From: Nitrosomonas marina
GTDB lineage: Bacteria; Pseudomonadota; Gammaproteobacteria; Burkholderiales; Nitrosomonadaceae
Assembly: GCF_900111605.1 (NCBI RefSeq)
Contig: NZ_FOIA01000002.1
Coordinates: forward strand, 124,001 to 188,000
DNA: 64,000 nucleotides
Direction: 5' to 3'
Positions 38,401 to 47,276 of this stretch are shown here, piece by piece. The translations under genes were made by a program, and so were the position numbers. Within the stretch, counting starts at the first letter, position 1. Every line of letters begins with the position of its first letter. The notes under the pieces are model-generated. The model made no database searches. It had not been told where the DNA came from and saw only the letters and a program-made list of their open reading frames with translations.

Positions 38401-39926
38401 ATGATTATCCCGATTTACTGCAGGGCGGCAACATCGGAGAGCGATTCATCGGCGGCGGGGGCAACGATACCCTGCGCGGTCGCGGCGGGCAGGATTCGCT
38501 GTATGGTGGCCCAGGAAACGATAATCTGTTTGGTGGCGATGACGATGATCTGTTGCATGGTGGTGCCGGCAGCGATGTCATAGACGGCGGCAGCGGGGTC
38601 GATACAGCATCATGGGCATTTGCGGCCCCGGGTCCGCAGCAGGGCGAAGTCGAAAGCAGCAGCTTCGGCCATCTGGAAGCCGATCTGGATTCTGGCAACG
38701 CGGTATTCAGATTATTCTCCGGCGGCCAGGAGAATAATACATTGATCAATATTGAGAACATCATTGGCGGCGACGGCAATGACACTCTCCGCGGCGATAA
38801 TTTCGATAATATGCTGGCAGGCGGTGCAGGCGATGATCTGCTCGAAGGACGTGGCGGCAATGACGTACTGGTACTGGACGGTAATGATACAGCCAACGGC
38901 GGCGCGGGCGACGACCGCTTTGTCATAGGTCTGGGTGATATGACGATTGATGGTGGCGATGGTATCGATACGCTCGATTTCGGCACACTGAAAGGAACCA
39001 TACGGATCGATACGTCTTCGGGCACTTACGAAGCCGAGCTGGAATTTGACAAACCGGTCTGGAAAAGCGATTCCGGGACTGCACCACGCATTTCAAACGG
39101 AATTGAATTCACGCCGCGGGATGTCCTGGAAGCGGATGTGGCATTTTCGAATTCTACCGAGGACCTTGCGCTGAATGCCGTTCTTAACTCACCTGAAACA
39201 GAGACCGATACTGACACAGATCTGGCAATTGATTTCATTACCGAGACTCAATCGGTTAGCGGTACATTCAACAGTATTGAGCAGTTTATTGCAGGTGCCG
39301 CCACGCTGGTCGGCTCGACCGGCGACGATCGCTTTGACGGCGATGACGGGGTTAATGTCTTTGAAGGAAAACAGGGCAATGACGTTATTGACGGACAGGG
39401 TGGCTCAGACACGGCGGTCTTCTCGTATACAAGTGCTAACTATACGTTCACTCGCAGTGACAGTGGCATTGAAATTACTGATACGGTCAACGATGATGGC
39501 CAGGACACACTCACCAGTATCGAGCGTTTACAATTCTCCGATATGGGTATTGCGTTTGATCTGGACAGCAGTGCTGGCCAGGTAGCTAAATTGATCGGCG
39601 CGGTTTTCGGCGCAGCGCAGGTTCGCAATTCCGGCATTGTCGGTATCGGCCTGGAATTCGCCGATGACGGCATGACCTATGAGGAACTGGCAGAACTGGC
39701 GATCCAGGCAGCCGGTCTTGACACCTCGCAGGCAATTGTTACACGGCTCTGGACCAACGTTGTTGGATCACCGCCGACAACGGAACAGGCGCAGCCTTTT
39801 ATTGATGCGCTCAATAACGGGATGACAACCGGTGAGCTGGGCGTACTGGCTGCGGAAACCGATTTAAACGCAGCAAACATCGATCTGGTCGGGTTATCGA
39901 ATACTGGAATCGAATATACGATTTAG
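35424..39926 (+). CDS. large RTX (haemolysin-type calcium-binding repeat) protein
   Basis: This 1500-residue acidic protein starts after GGAGAAAAAAAC. Residues 1 to about 150 are heptad-rich helices, probably coiled coil (EKIDRVEMAIDAVDAVES). Residues about 190-330 are helical and partly hydrophobic. From about residue 355 to 1340 there are many GGxGxDxLx nonapeptides in blocks, such as GGEGDDTLVGEAGTDIL and RGGQDSLYGGPGNDNLFGG, separated by strand-rich inserts. These repeats bind calcium and fold after export. The last 85 residues (LWTNVVGSPPTTEQAQPF to the hydrophobic end GIEYTI) resemble the DUF4214 domain. There is no N-terminal signal peptide, so type I secretion through a C-terminal signal is expected, but no ABC/adaptor/channel genes are nearby. 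Adhesin, surface-layer or matrix roles are possible; no catalytic domain is visible. Confidence 0.88.
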   Translation: MSAGPELRSYSSNLTQANTNVRDIRGLIDNIDEKIDRVEMAIDAVDAVESKADEFSDTISKLKLNLKLMDKAGPLKFLAKVAGKVLDSVQNVTNKVRDKAKQLAKKIDDSKLEDKLDAAQEKLENYDLKLAGTQSLLLKNITAVDQLINALDKIDEFDPDGDPAAPAAAGADTLVAPPNDAVAAINTLFAEVKEKTQILDNAVPSATFLPVLSVRIAFDGISSSLSFLRGPLNAVSKVLKPVEGILDAVGFIFKVTVEPIIDYILETLGINRVINSVSEKINKLLPDPGIFDNILEDFDTAFLEIDPLGQLDDYLGVSNWLDELNQKVAEPVGDAQTGPIGIGTPLNDPLTGTGDHNLLYGGEGDDTLVGEAGTDILVGAAGNDFLDGGTGTDIAVFRGSFLEYNYSQSEDGESITFNHLYPVNPNLIDGTDETQNIELYVFADIALTPDILLNSVFRAITGQNVLDGTENRDILFGGSTAITINAFGGNDMLAGSPASGDFLNGGAGDDLLVFTGGEDTFSGGSGSDTWRFPINNESGNPTIDADIERGTIFAGSNNTSTLSSIENIVVEDHRQSFQFGDSAANRLVASSDRDVLDGRAGNDYLDGGGGQDILIGGPGSDALFGGEGNDTLVAGDLATPGSSNFYDGGEGDFDALTYASDIRDVLQREYINDGIRLKARSQEASGPVRIFAETGKIERLSADGNTVIVTDTAVNIEQFSGSDFNDTLYGGTGNYTEIDGGQGNDTLYGEQAGRYVGGGEGDDTVYAGTGGARYDGGGGFDTLYLTEIPDVRWLVRIDGSIGSSLRVFNALEGNELATPGGSLQNESGPSVIASGNVENFDVYYGGDLDDYFDISDRGQITIHAGDGDDYVLGNNGGSNNPSFELYGESGDDEIVIKEAGLASGGDGDDTIEIDAGLSQIVQASGDEGDDIFILRSGDVSIDGGAGRDVLSANQRSIFAGLDVDLQSGTIRTFDDRERFSGTVNNVEELIGANDYPDLLQGGNIGERFIGGGGNDTLRGRGGQDSLYGGPGNDNLFGGDDDDLLHGGAGSDVIDGGSGVDTASWAFAAPGPQQGEVESSSFGHLEADLDSGNAVFRLFSGGQENNTLINIENIIGGDGNDTLRGDNFDNMLAGGAGDDLLEGRGGNDVLVLDGNDTANGGAGDDRFVIGLGDMTIDGGDGIDTLDFGTLKGTIRIDTSSGTYEAELEFDKPVWKSDSGTAPRISNGIEFTPRDVLEADVAFSNSTEDLALNAVLNSPETETDTDTDLAIDFITETQSVSGTFNSIEQFIAGAATLVGSTGDDRFDGDDGVNVFEGKQGNDVIDGQGGSDTAVFSYTSANYTFTRSDSGIEITDTVNDDGQDTLTSIERLQFSDMGIAFDLDSSAGQVAKLIGAVFGAAQVRNSGIVGIGLEFADDGMTYEELAELAIQAAGLDTSQAIVTRLWTNVVGSPPTTEQAQPFIDALNNGMTTGELGVLAAETDLNAANIDLVGLSNTGIEYTI

Positions 39927-39944
39927 CTGCAATACCAATAAATT

Positions 39945-39998
39945 ATCCGCATCGCCAATGGGGCAGCGACAACTGCTGATCATAATGGCGATACGGAT
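39945..39998. terminator. stem-loop between convergent RTX gene and valS
   Basis: ATCCGCATCGCCA at 39945-39957 pairs with TGGCGATACGGAT at 39986-39998 with one mismatch; inside the loop GCAG/CTGC can also pair. It lies in the 85-base space between two convergent gene ends. T-runs are weak on both sides, so it is a possible bidirectional terminator. Confidence 0.45.
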
Positions 39999-40011
39999 AT
40001 CTCAATGCTGA

Positions 40012-42768
40012 TTAACGCAATTTTTGCAGCTGTTCGTTCAAACTGTCCAGCCGTGCATTAAATCCAGCCAGGCGGTCTTTTTCCTGCGCCACCACAGCTT
40101 CCGGAGCGCGATCAACAAAATTCGGATTTGCCAGTTTTGTTTCTGCTTTGGATATTTCTGCCGCGATTCGCGTTATTTCCTTATTCAGACGCTCACGTTC
40201 GGCACCGGCATTGATCTCGACTTTCAGCATCAGTCTGAAATCACCTACGATGGAAACCGGTGCGTCTGCATCAGGCAGTTGATCCAGAATCTCAACCTCG
40301 GACAATCTGGCCAAAGTCATCAGATAGGCCCTGTTGTCAGTCAACACCGCTAGATCGCCCACGGCCTGCAGCGGCACTTTCTGCGCCGGGGATATATTCA
40401 TTTCACCACGCAGTGTACGACAGGCGTTGACCATTTCCTTGAGCAATTGTATTTTCTCAATCGATGTCTGATCAATTTTTTTCAGATCGGCTACCGGATA
40501 CGGTTGGCACATGATACTGGTACCTTTTTTTCCAGCAAGCGGTGCTACTTTCTGCCAAAGTTCCTCGGTAATAAACGGAATGATCGGGTGCGCCAGACGC
40601 AGCATTGCCTCGAGTACGCGAACAAGCGTTCGGCGTGTTGCCCGTTGTTCGGATTCATCGGGACTGTTCAGGCGTACTTTTGCCAGTTCAACGTACCAGT
40701 CGCAATATTCATCCCATACCAGTTCATAGATTTCTCTTGCAGCCAGGTCGAAACGATAACTGGCGAAATATTTCTCAATTGCGCTTTCGGACTGTTGCAA
40801 ACGACTGATAATCCATCGGTCCGCATTCGAATATGTACATGCCTGCTGCGTATCCAGACCGGTATCCCTGCCCTCGCAATTCATCAATACATAGCGAGTG
40901 GCATTCCACAGCTTATTACAGAAATTACGATAGCCCTCGCAACGCTGCAGATCGAATTTAATATCCCGTCCATGCGAAGCCAGGCTGGCAAATGTAAACC
41001 GCAGGGCATCTGTGCCGAAGGCCGGAATTCCCTTGGGAAAATGCTTGCGGGTGTTTTTCTCGATTGCCGGTGCGGTTTTCGGATTCATCAGTCCTGTTGT
41101 TCGCTTGGCAATGAGATCGTCCAGAGAAATGCCGTCGATCAGGTCCAGTGGATCCAATACATTGCCTTTGGACTTGCTCATTTTCTGGCCTTCGGCATCA
41201 CGGATCAATCCGGTGATATATACCTCCCTGAATGGTACCTTACCGGTGAAATGCAGTGACATCATTACCATTCGCGCAACCCAGAAAAATATAATATCAA
41301 AACCGGTAATGAGCACCGAAGTTGGCAAGAACGTATTTAATTCCCGGGTATCCTCCGGCCAGCCCAATGTTGAGAAAGGCCACAATGCTGAAGAAAACCA
41401 GGTATCCAGCACATCATCATCCTGCCTGAGCTCGGTTTTACCCGAAAGCTGTTGCGCCTCTTCAAGGTTATGGGCAACTGTAATATTACCGTCCTCGTCA
41501 TACCAGGCAGGTATGCGATGCCCCCACCAGAGTTGACGTGAAATACACCAGTCCTGAATATTCTCCAGCCACTGGTTATAAACATGCGTCCAGTTGTCGG
41601 GCGTAAACCTGACTTCGCCATTCGCGACGACCTCCAGACCACGCCTGGCCATTCCTTCCATGGACACATACCACTGATCTGTCAGCATGGGTTCGATGAT
41701 TGTGTTGGTACGGTCACCGCGAGGCGCCATCAACTTGTGCGGTTTTGTTTCAATCAGATAACCATGACTTTCAAGATCGGATACAATCTTTTTTCTTGCA
41801 TCGAAACGATCCATGCCCTGATATTGGGTCGGCGCCAGCTCACTGATTTTGCCGTCCAGTGTGAATATGCTGATCGGCACCAGTTGATGCCGCTGTCCCA
41901 TCTGATAGTCATTAAAATCATGTGCCGGCGTAATTTTGACGCAGCCTGTGCCGAATTCCGGATCAACATAGCTGTCGGCAATGACCGGAATACTGCGCTC
42001 ACACAATGGCAGGCGCACATGCCTTCCGATCAGATGCTGATAGCGTGCGTCTTCCGGATGCACAGCAACCGCGACATCACCAAGCATGGTTTCCGGTCGA
42101 GTGGTCGCGACAACCACCGCTTCATCGGCGGAAAGGCTGCCGTCTGGCTGTTCGAGGGGATATCGGATATGCCATAGAAAACCGTTTTCTTCTGTCGAAA
42201 TCACCTCTAGATCGGACACCGCAGTCTGTAAAACAGGGTCCCAGTTCACCAGCCGCTTGCCACGATATATCAGCCCTTCACGATAAAGACGGACAAACAC
42301 TTCAGTCACGGCGCGAGACAGCTCGGCATCCATGGTAAACCGTTCGCGCGTCCAGTCACACGATGTACCCAAACGCCGCATCTGGCGGGTAATCGTTGAA
42401 CCTGATTCTTCTTTCCATTGCCATACACGCGCTAAAAAAGCCTCGCGTCCGAGATCGCGCCGGTCGATATTTTTTTGATCAAGCTGCCGTTCAACGACAA
42501 TTTGTGTTGCGATTCCGGCATGATCGGTACCCGGTTGCCAGAGGGTATTGTCGCCTTTCATACGGTGATACCGTGTCAGCGCATCCATCAAGGTATGCTG
42601 AAAAGCATGACCCATATGCAACGTGCCGGTTACATTCGGCGGTGGCAGCATAATACAATAGGCAGCTGTATTGTCTGCATGATCTGGTTTGAAATACCCG
42701 GCGGATTCCCATATTGAATACCACTGATTCTCTATCAGTTTGGGATCAAAACTTTTCTCAAGCTCCAT
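40012..42768 (-). CDS. valS: valyl-tRNA synthetase
   Basis: This 918-residue class I aminoacyl-tRNA synthetase charges tRNA-Val. The HIGH-type motif HMGH is at residues 51-54 within [14 protein letters not shown], and the KMSKS motif ([14 protein letters not shown]) is near residue 530. The editing domain lies between, with [15 protein letters not shown]. The C-terminus is the usual coiled coil ([20 protein letters not shown]). The length is normal. It is the last of the holC-side genes on this strand, with a 185-base gap from the preceding small gene that contains an inverted repeat at 42852-42888 (CGTATTTG/CAAATACG). Confidence 0.97.
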   Translation of the reverse strand: MELEKSFDPKLIENQWYSIWESAGYFKPDHADNTAAYCIMLPPPNVTGTLHMGHAFQHTLMDALTRYHRMKGDNTLWQPGTDHAGIATQIVVERQLDQKNIDRRDLGREAFLARVWQWKEESGSTITRQMRRLGTSCDWTRERFTMDAELSRAVTEVFVRLYREGLIYRGKRLVNWDPVLQTAVSDLEVISTEENGFLWHIRYPLEQPDGSLSADEAVVVATTRPETMLGDVAVAVHPEDARYQHLIGRHVRLPLCERSIPVIADSYVDPEFGTGCVKITPAHDFNDYQMGQRHQLVPISIFTLDGKISELAPTQYQGMDRFDARKKIVSDLESHGYLIETKPHKLMAPRGDRTNTIIEPMLTDQWYVSMEGMARRGLEVVANGEVRFTPDNWTHVYNQWLENIQDWCISRQLWWGHRIPAWYDEDGNITVAHNLEEAQQLSGKTELRQDDDVLDTWFSSALWPFSTLGWPEDTRELNTFLPTSVLITGFDIIFFWVARMVMMSLHFTGKVPFREVYITGLIRDAEGQKMSKSKGNVLDPLDLIDGISLDDLIAKRTTGLMNPKTAPAIEKNTRKHFPKGIPAFGTDALRFTFASLASHGRDIKFDLQRCEGYRNFCNKLWNATRYVLMNCEGRDTGLDTQQACTYSNADRWIISRLQQSESAIEKYFASYRFDLAAREIYELVWDEYCDWYVELAKVRLNSPDESEQRATRRTLVRVLEAMLRLAHPIIPFITEELWQKVAPLAGKKGTSIMCQPYPVADLKKIDQTSIEKIQLLKEMVNACRTLRGEMNISPAQKVPLQAVGDLAVLTDNRAYLMTLARLSEVEILDQLPDADAPVSIVGDFRLMLKVEINAGAERERLNKEITRIAAEISKAETKLANPNFVDRAPEAVVAQEKDRLAGFNARLDSLNEQLQKLR

Positions 42769-42953
42769 GAAATTTTTAAATTTGAAGATGGTTAGTATAT
42801 TTTTAAAAGGAAATAAAAAATTTTTATTATAATGTAAGAGTCGTTGAATTGCGTATTTGCATATTGGCGTATTGGATAATCAAATACGACGCCAAGTCTT
42901 GACAATTTGCAATCAGCTGCACACATCAACGCAGATCAGTTTGAACGCTGCCC

Positions 42954-43295
42954 TCAGTCTTGCTGCTCCAGCAACGCCTTCTCCTGAACAATAATACGAT
43001 TCTCCAGAGCGTGCACCAGGGCCTGCCTGTCAGCCTGATTAAGCTCAATCCCGGCGTCGATTAGCGCTGCGTCCAGTAACAGGCGCAAAGGAGACAATTC
43101 ATCAAACTGGGGCTGCATGTGTTTGGATCTTAAAACCACACATTCGGTAAGAACAGGAACTTTGTCGATGTCTTCGATGTTCTCGGGAACAACCTCCGTT
43201 CTAGCACTGTGGTGATATTTGTCAATCAGAAAATCAAATTTCTTCAGGATTCTATCGTTATCCGCATCCACTTCTGTTTCGACTGTATCGTTCAT
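42954..43295 (-). CDS. small hypothetical protein between holC and valS
   Basis: This is 113 residues, acidic and without signal or membrane segments. The C-terminal half (LRLLLDAALIDAGIELNQADRQALVHALENRIIVQEKALLEQQ) is strongly helical. I do not recognise the family. No strong ribosome-binding site is seen before the ATG. Its position between holC and valS, where small uncharacterised genes are found in related bacteria, and its good coding character support it as real. An insertion-like element separates it from holC. Confidence 0.65.
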   Translation of the reverse strand: MNDTVETEVDADNDRILKKFDFLIDKYHHSARTEVVPENIEDIDKVPVLTECVVLRSKHMQPQFDELSPLRLLLDAALIDAGIELNQADRQALVHALENRIIVQEKALLEQQD

Positions 43296-43349
43296 AGTGT
43301 ATATATGCTGTAAATAACCTAGTACTCTATCAATTTGATATTGTCAGGT

Positions 43350-43454
43350 ACAGCGTTGCCGTGGTGTTATGGAGCAAGGCACAGTACGCGGGAAAGGGCT
43401 GTTCCCTTTTCGAGTACTGTAACGCGGCTGCAGGACACCACGGTAACGCCCTGT
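43350..43454. repeat. nested stem-loop inside the MITE-like element, left half
   Basis: Three stems nest. The outer arms 43350-43367 and 43435-43454 pair imperfectly (CCGTGGTGT with ACACCACGG at the core). Inside, ACAGTAC (43381-43387) pairs with GTACTGT (43414-43420). Innermost, AAAGGG (43393-43398) pairs with CCCTTT around a five-base loop. A transcript or single strand of this region would fold into one long hairpin. Confidence 0.6.
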
Positions 43455-43461
43455 GGATGAG

Positions 43462-43548
43462 CTTGTCAGCGTCCAGGGCTGCGTTGTGTCTTTTGGTAAT
43501 AGAACGACTATTTCCTGCAAAACACGCCTTGCCATGAACACTGACAAG
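43462..43548. repeat. stem-loop inside the MITE-like element, right half
   Basis: CTTGTCAGCGT at 43462-43472 pairs with ACACTGACAAG at 43538-43548 with one mismatch. Together with the left-half hairpin and the terminal repeats, most of the element can fold. Confidence 0.45.
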
Positions 43549-43583
43549 ATCACTGAACCCGGCAATATCATATTGATAGAGTA

Positions 43584-44012
43584 CTAGCTGGGCTGAAGCT
43601 GATGATGATGCAATGCATATCCAGCCTGCTGGTAAAATCGGTAACGTTTACGCGCTGAAGACCTGTCTTCGGGCGACAAACTCGCAATTTCAATTATGCG
43701 TTCGAATTTCGCAAAATCAGGCGGACATTGATCGTGCAGATTCAACAATATGCTGCTGCCGTTTTCCTGGGTCACTCGATTACTCAAAACAACGGGGGTT
43801 GATCTGACCAGCGCCGCTTCGTCATGTATGAAACAATGGGGCAAAAAGCTCGTTGGCTGAAATGTCCAGAGCATCTTGTCGAGCTTTTCCAGCATGCTTT
43901 GATTCGAGGTAAAAACGACGATTCGCGCATTCTGGCTTAATGCCTTGGCGCATAATCTGCAGGCCACCAGCAATTTATCCTCAGCACCAGAATAAAAATA
44001 GATGTCAGTCAT
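43584..44012 (-). CDS. holC: DNA polymerase III chi subunit
   Basis: This 142-residue protein matches the chi subunit, which links the clamp loader to single-strand-binding protein. It begins TDIYFYSGAEDKLLVACRLCAKAL and has an HDEAALVRSTPVVLSN stretch typical of the family. The stop codon TAG (43586-43584) is made of the CTAG that borders the MITE-like element, so the element abuts the exact end of the coding region and may have replaced the original stop and a few final residues. It is 31 bases downstream of pepA, the usual partner. Confidence 0.9.
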   Translation of the reverse strand: MTDIYFYSGAEDKLLVACRLCAKALSQNARIVVFTSNQSMLEKLDKMLWTFQPTSFLPHCFIHDEAALVRSTPVVLSNRVTQENGSSILLNLHDQCPPDFAKFERIIEIASLSPEDRSSARKRYRFYQQAGYALHHHQLQPS

Positions 44013-44043
44013 GCCGCACCTGATTCTGTCTCATACAAATCCG

Positions 44044-45540
44044 CTAGCTTGTGGGTCCCGCCTGCGCAATCAAATAAGTGGTCAGCAATGGCACCGGTCT
44101 ACCGGTAGAACCTTTTTCCTTACCGGATTTCCAGGCCGTACCCGCAATATCCAGATGCGCCCAGTGGTATTTTTGGGTGAATCTGGATAAAAAGCATGCA
44201 GCGGTTATTGTCCCGGCTGCCCTGCCACCAATATTAGCCATGTCCGCAAAATTACTTTTTAATAAATCCTGATAATCTTCCCATAAGGGCAACTGCCAGA
44301 CCTGATCGGCTGCCTGTTCACCAGCCTTGGTCAGCGCCTGCGCCAATGCTTCATTATTACTTAACAGACCTGTCGCCACATGACCCAGTGCGATGACACA
44401 AGCACCTGTCAGTGTCGCGATATCAATCACAGCCTTCGGATTGTAGCGTTCCGCGTACGTTAATGCGTCACACAGAATCAGGCGCCCCTCCGCATCGGTA
44501 TTTAACACCTCAATCGTCTGCCCGGACATGCTGGTCACCACATCTCCCGGTTTGGTTGCACCACCACCCGGCATGTTTTCTGTTGCCGGTATGATCCCGA
44601 CGACATTAACCGGCAAATTGATTTCGGCAACAGCCTTAAGTGTGCCCAGTACACTGGCCGCACCACTCATGTCGTATTTCATTTCATCCATTTCAGGAGC
44701 CGGTTTCAATGAAATGCCGCCGGTATCGAAAGTCACGCCTTTACCTACAAGCACGACCGGTTTTTCTTTCTTGCCCTTCCCCTGATATTCCAGCACGATC
44801 AACTTTGCCGGCTGGTGGCTGCCGCGTGCCACCGCCAACAGGGCACCCATACCCTGCTTTTCCATATCTTTCTTGTCGAGAATGGTCACTTTGAGTTTAT
44901 ATGTCTTGGCCAGTTCTTTTGCCTGTTCTGCAAGATAGGTGGGCGTACAGATATTGGGAGCCAGATTTCCCAGGTCTTTGGTCAGGCTCATTCCGTGCGC
45001 TATTGCAGCTCCCTGGTTGAGCGCTTCTTCACCAGTCGCAAGATCAGCACGGTCACCAATACAAATGGTGATTTTACGCAATGCTCTTTTAGTAGTCTCC
45101 GGTTTGCTTTTGAGCTGATCAAAACGGTAATTGCTTTCAACTGCAAGCTTTGCAATCTGCATTACCTTCCAGGCAGAGTCCCGCTTCTGAACTGGCAAAT
45201 CCGATAAAAAAAGCGCGCAGTCTGTAGTCCCGGTATTCTGCAGCGTGCGGAATGTTGTCTGAACAGCGGCTATAAAAGCATTGCCGTTAAAATCGTCTTC
45301 CTTGCCCAGACCGACAAGAAGCACGCGTTTGCATTGCAGGTTAGGAATTTTATGCAGCAACAGTGCAGTATTGGTTTTTCCTTCCAGATCACCCTGATCA
45401 ACAATTTCCTTGATATAACCATTTGATAAGCGATCCAGCTCTTTTGCAGCATCAGTCATTTTTTTTGATTCAAAAATACCTACCACTACGCAGGCGCCTC
45501 GCTGTTTCTCTGTAGTTGCTACTTTGATTCCAAATTCCAC
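44044..45540 (-). CDS. pepA: leucyl aminopeptidase (M17)
   Basis: This 498-residue cytosolic aminopeptidase has the two-zinc site: VGKGVTFDTGGISLKP holds Lys and Asp ligands, and NTDAEGRLILCDALTYA holds Asp, Glu and the catalytic Arg. The N-terminal domain is of normal length. PepA removes N-terminal residues from peptides and, in some bacteria, binds DNA. It is the first gene of pepA-holC on this strand. The divergent neighbour, an HDOD-GGDEF gene, begins 249 bases away. Confidence 0.96.
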   Translation of the reverse strand: MEFGIKVATTEKQRGACVVVGIFESKKMTDAAKELDRLSNGYIKEIVDQGDLEGKTNTALLLHKIPNLQCKRVLLVGLGKEDDFNGNAFIAAVQTTFRTLQNTGTTDCALFLSDLPVQKRDSAWKVMQIAKLAVESNYRFDQLKSKPETTKRALRKITICIGDRADLATGEEALNQGAAIAHGMSLTKDLGNLAPNICTPTYLAEQAKELAKTYKLKVTILDKKDMEKQGMGALLAVARGSHQPAKLIVLEYQGKGKKEKPVVLVGKGVTFDTGGISLKPAPEMDEMKYDMSGAASVLGTLKAVAEINLPVNVVGIIPATENMPGGGATKPGDVVTSMSGQTIEVLNTDAEGRLILCDALTYAERYNPKAVIDIATLTGACVIALGHVATGLLSNNEALAQALTKAGEQAADQVWQLPLWEDYQDLLKSNFADMANIGGRAAGTITAACFLSRFTQKYHWAHLDIAGTAWKSGKEKGSTGRPVPLLTTYLIAQAGPTS

Positions 45541-45789
45541 ACCCTACTCCTTTATATCTTTACAGTTGTAAAACTTAAATGCTAAAACGTTTTTTAACAA
45601 TAATAATGCTTGCTTTCTATCAAATTCTCCGCTTATCGGTTAATATAACATGGCGTTTGCCAGTGTAAGGATGAATAATGCAATATCTAAGCAGTAAGTT
45701 CGAACTACCAGACTTTTTACTGTCATATAGTGAAACATATTCAAGCAGCCCTGTTTAAAGCAAGAACCTGAACCAAAAGAGATTACTCT

Positions 45790-47244
45790 GTGAATGCCGA
45801 CTTAGCCAAACGCGTACGCTTCTGTACTACACTCCCCAGTCTCCCGGCTATTGCTTTAAAAATTATAGACTTGGCAAACGACCCCAACACAGATATCAAC
45901 ACTTTGTGCGAACATATCGTCTATGATGCAGCGCTTTCAGCAAAAATTCTCAAAATAGCCAATTCTCCGCTCTACAAATCCCGCCGTTCCGCTACCAATA
46001 TTCGACAGGCGGTCAGCCTACTGGGCACACACACGGTCATCGTTGTCTCACTGTCTTTCTCTCTGACGGACTCGCTGGTAAAAAAATCCGGTAATCTGCC
46101 AGTACTTGACAGTCACCTGTTCTGGCGCCGTTCAATTGCAACAGCTCTGGCTTGCCGGGCATTAGGAGAGAAATTAAAAAAAACCTGTCTGGATGATTTA
46201 TTTTTAGTTGGATTACTGCAGGAAATCGGCATCCTTGTTTTTTGTACAGTTATGCCGGAAGAATATGCACCCGTCTTCTCATCTACAAATGACCACGACA
46301 CACTATTGATGAGAGAACGTGAAATGTTCGGGACCGGACATGACGAACTGGGCTATACGCTGCTTAAGCAATGGCATATACCTGACTATATCGCAATGGT
46401 CTGTTTGTCCAGCCATGGTCAGCCCGAACCCAAAGCACTCGAGCCCACATTGCAGGCGTGTGCCGCAACATCAAGATACCTGGCAGACTATTTTCTAAAT
46501 CCACATGCGCCCGAAAAACTCGGGCAATTGTCACAAGCGGCCCGTTCATGGCTGGATATTGATGAGTCAATTCTGATTGACGTAATCGACATCATGAAGG
46601 AAGGCTTGCGCGCAGTTGAGGATCTGTTTGACGTAACCATTCATCAGCCTTCCGAGGCATCAGGGATTCTCACCGCAGCCAAAGAACTGCTGACTATTCA
46701 TTCCCTGTCTAAAGTTAAGGAACTGGAAGAAAAATCGTATCGGGATGGTTTGACGGGGGCATATAACAGAGGATTCTTTGACGAATCGCTCAAACGGGAA
46801 TTTGAACTATCCATTCAACACCAGTTGCCACTTACTATCGCCATGATTGACCTTGATCATTTTAAAAGAATAAACGATACTTACGGCCATATTGCTGGCG
46901 ACGGCATACTGGTGACTGTAACCAGAACAATCCTGGGACAGATACGCCAGGATGATACACTTTGCCGTTACGGCGGAGAGGAATTTGCGCTGATATTGCC
47001 TGGTACGACGCTGGCCGTTTCACGACAAGTTACACACCGTCTGAAAGAAGCAATTGCAGCCATATCGTATCATTCTGAAAATAATTCAACGATTAGCATA
47101 ACGGCTTCAATTGGTGTTGCATCCTACATGCAGGACATCAACCAGTTCAAACAACCGGCAGATCTGGTAAAAGCTGCTGATTCCGCACTGTACGCGGCAA
47201 AAAGTGAAGGGCGTAACCAAATTGTTGAATGGCAAAACACGTAA
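45790..47244 (+). CDS. HDOD-GGDEF protein (probable diguanylate cyclase)
   Basis: This 484-residue soluble protein starts at GTG. Residues about 10-210 are an HDOD domain (LPSLPAIALKIIDLAND, then SAKILKIANSPLY and IRQAVSLLG), a degenerate HD-type signalling module. Residues about 315-480 are a GGDEF domain with an intact GGEEF active site near residue 395 and an inhibitory I-site RQDD six residues before it. It should therefore make cyclic di-GMP and be product-inhibited. The combination suggests a two-input signalling protein. serB follows 32 bases later, possibly co-transcribed, without an obvious functional link. Confidence 0.92.
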   Translation: MNADLAKRVRFCTTLPSLPAIALKIIDLANDPNTDINTLCEHIVYDAALSAKILKIANSPLYKSRRSATNIRQAVSLLGTHTVIVVSLSFSLTDSLVKKSGNLPVLDSHLFWRRSIATALACRALGEKLKKTCLDDLFLVGLLQEIGILVFCTVMPEEYAPVFSSTNDHDTLLMREREMFGTGHDELGYTLLKQWHIPDYIAMVCLSSHGQPEPKALEPTLQACAATSRYLADYFLNPHAPEKLGQLSQAARSWLDIDESILIDVIDIMKEGLRAVEDLFDVTIHQPSEASGILTAAKELLTIHSLSKVKELEEKSYRDGLTGAYNRGFFDESLKREFELSIQHQLPLTIAMIDLDHFKRINDTYGHIAGDGILVTVTRTILGQIRQDDTLCRYGGEEFALILPGTTLAVSRQVTHRLKEAIAAISYHSENNSTISITASIGVASYMQDINQFKQPADLVKAADSALYAAKSEGRNQIVEWQNT

Positions 47245-47276
47245 CCTTATCAATCAAAACAACAACTAATTACTTT

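Larger units (their letters stand above)
43323..43583. mobile_element. MITE-like element with terminal inverted repeats
   Basis: The two ends are inverted copies over about 21 bases with one mismatch. The left end reads TACTCTATCAATTTGATATTG from 43323; the right end, read on the minus strand from 43583, is the same except that A replaces T in the middle (AATTTG becomes AATATG). Both ends are flanked by CTAG (43319-43322 and 43584-43587), which may be a four-base target duplication or an extension of the repeats. The 261-base interior has no transposase-length frame; the longest, 75 codons on the minus strand, begins inside the right repeat. The interior is filled with nested palindromes. This fits a non-autonomous miniature transposable element. 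The parent family is not identified. Confidence 0.72.

Noticed and set aside
43344-43571. 75-codon open frame inside the MITE-like element
   Set aside because: It begins inside the right terminal repeat and spans palindromes; the product has no transposase motif.
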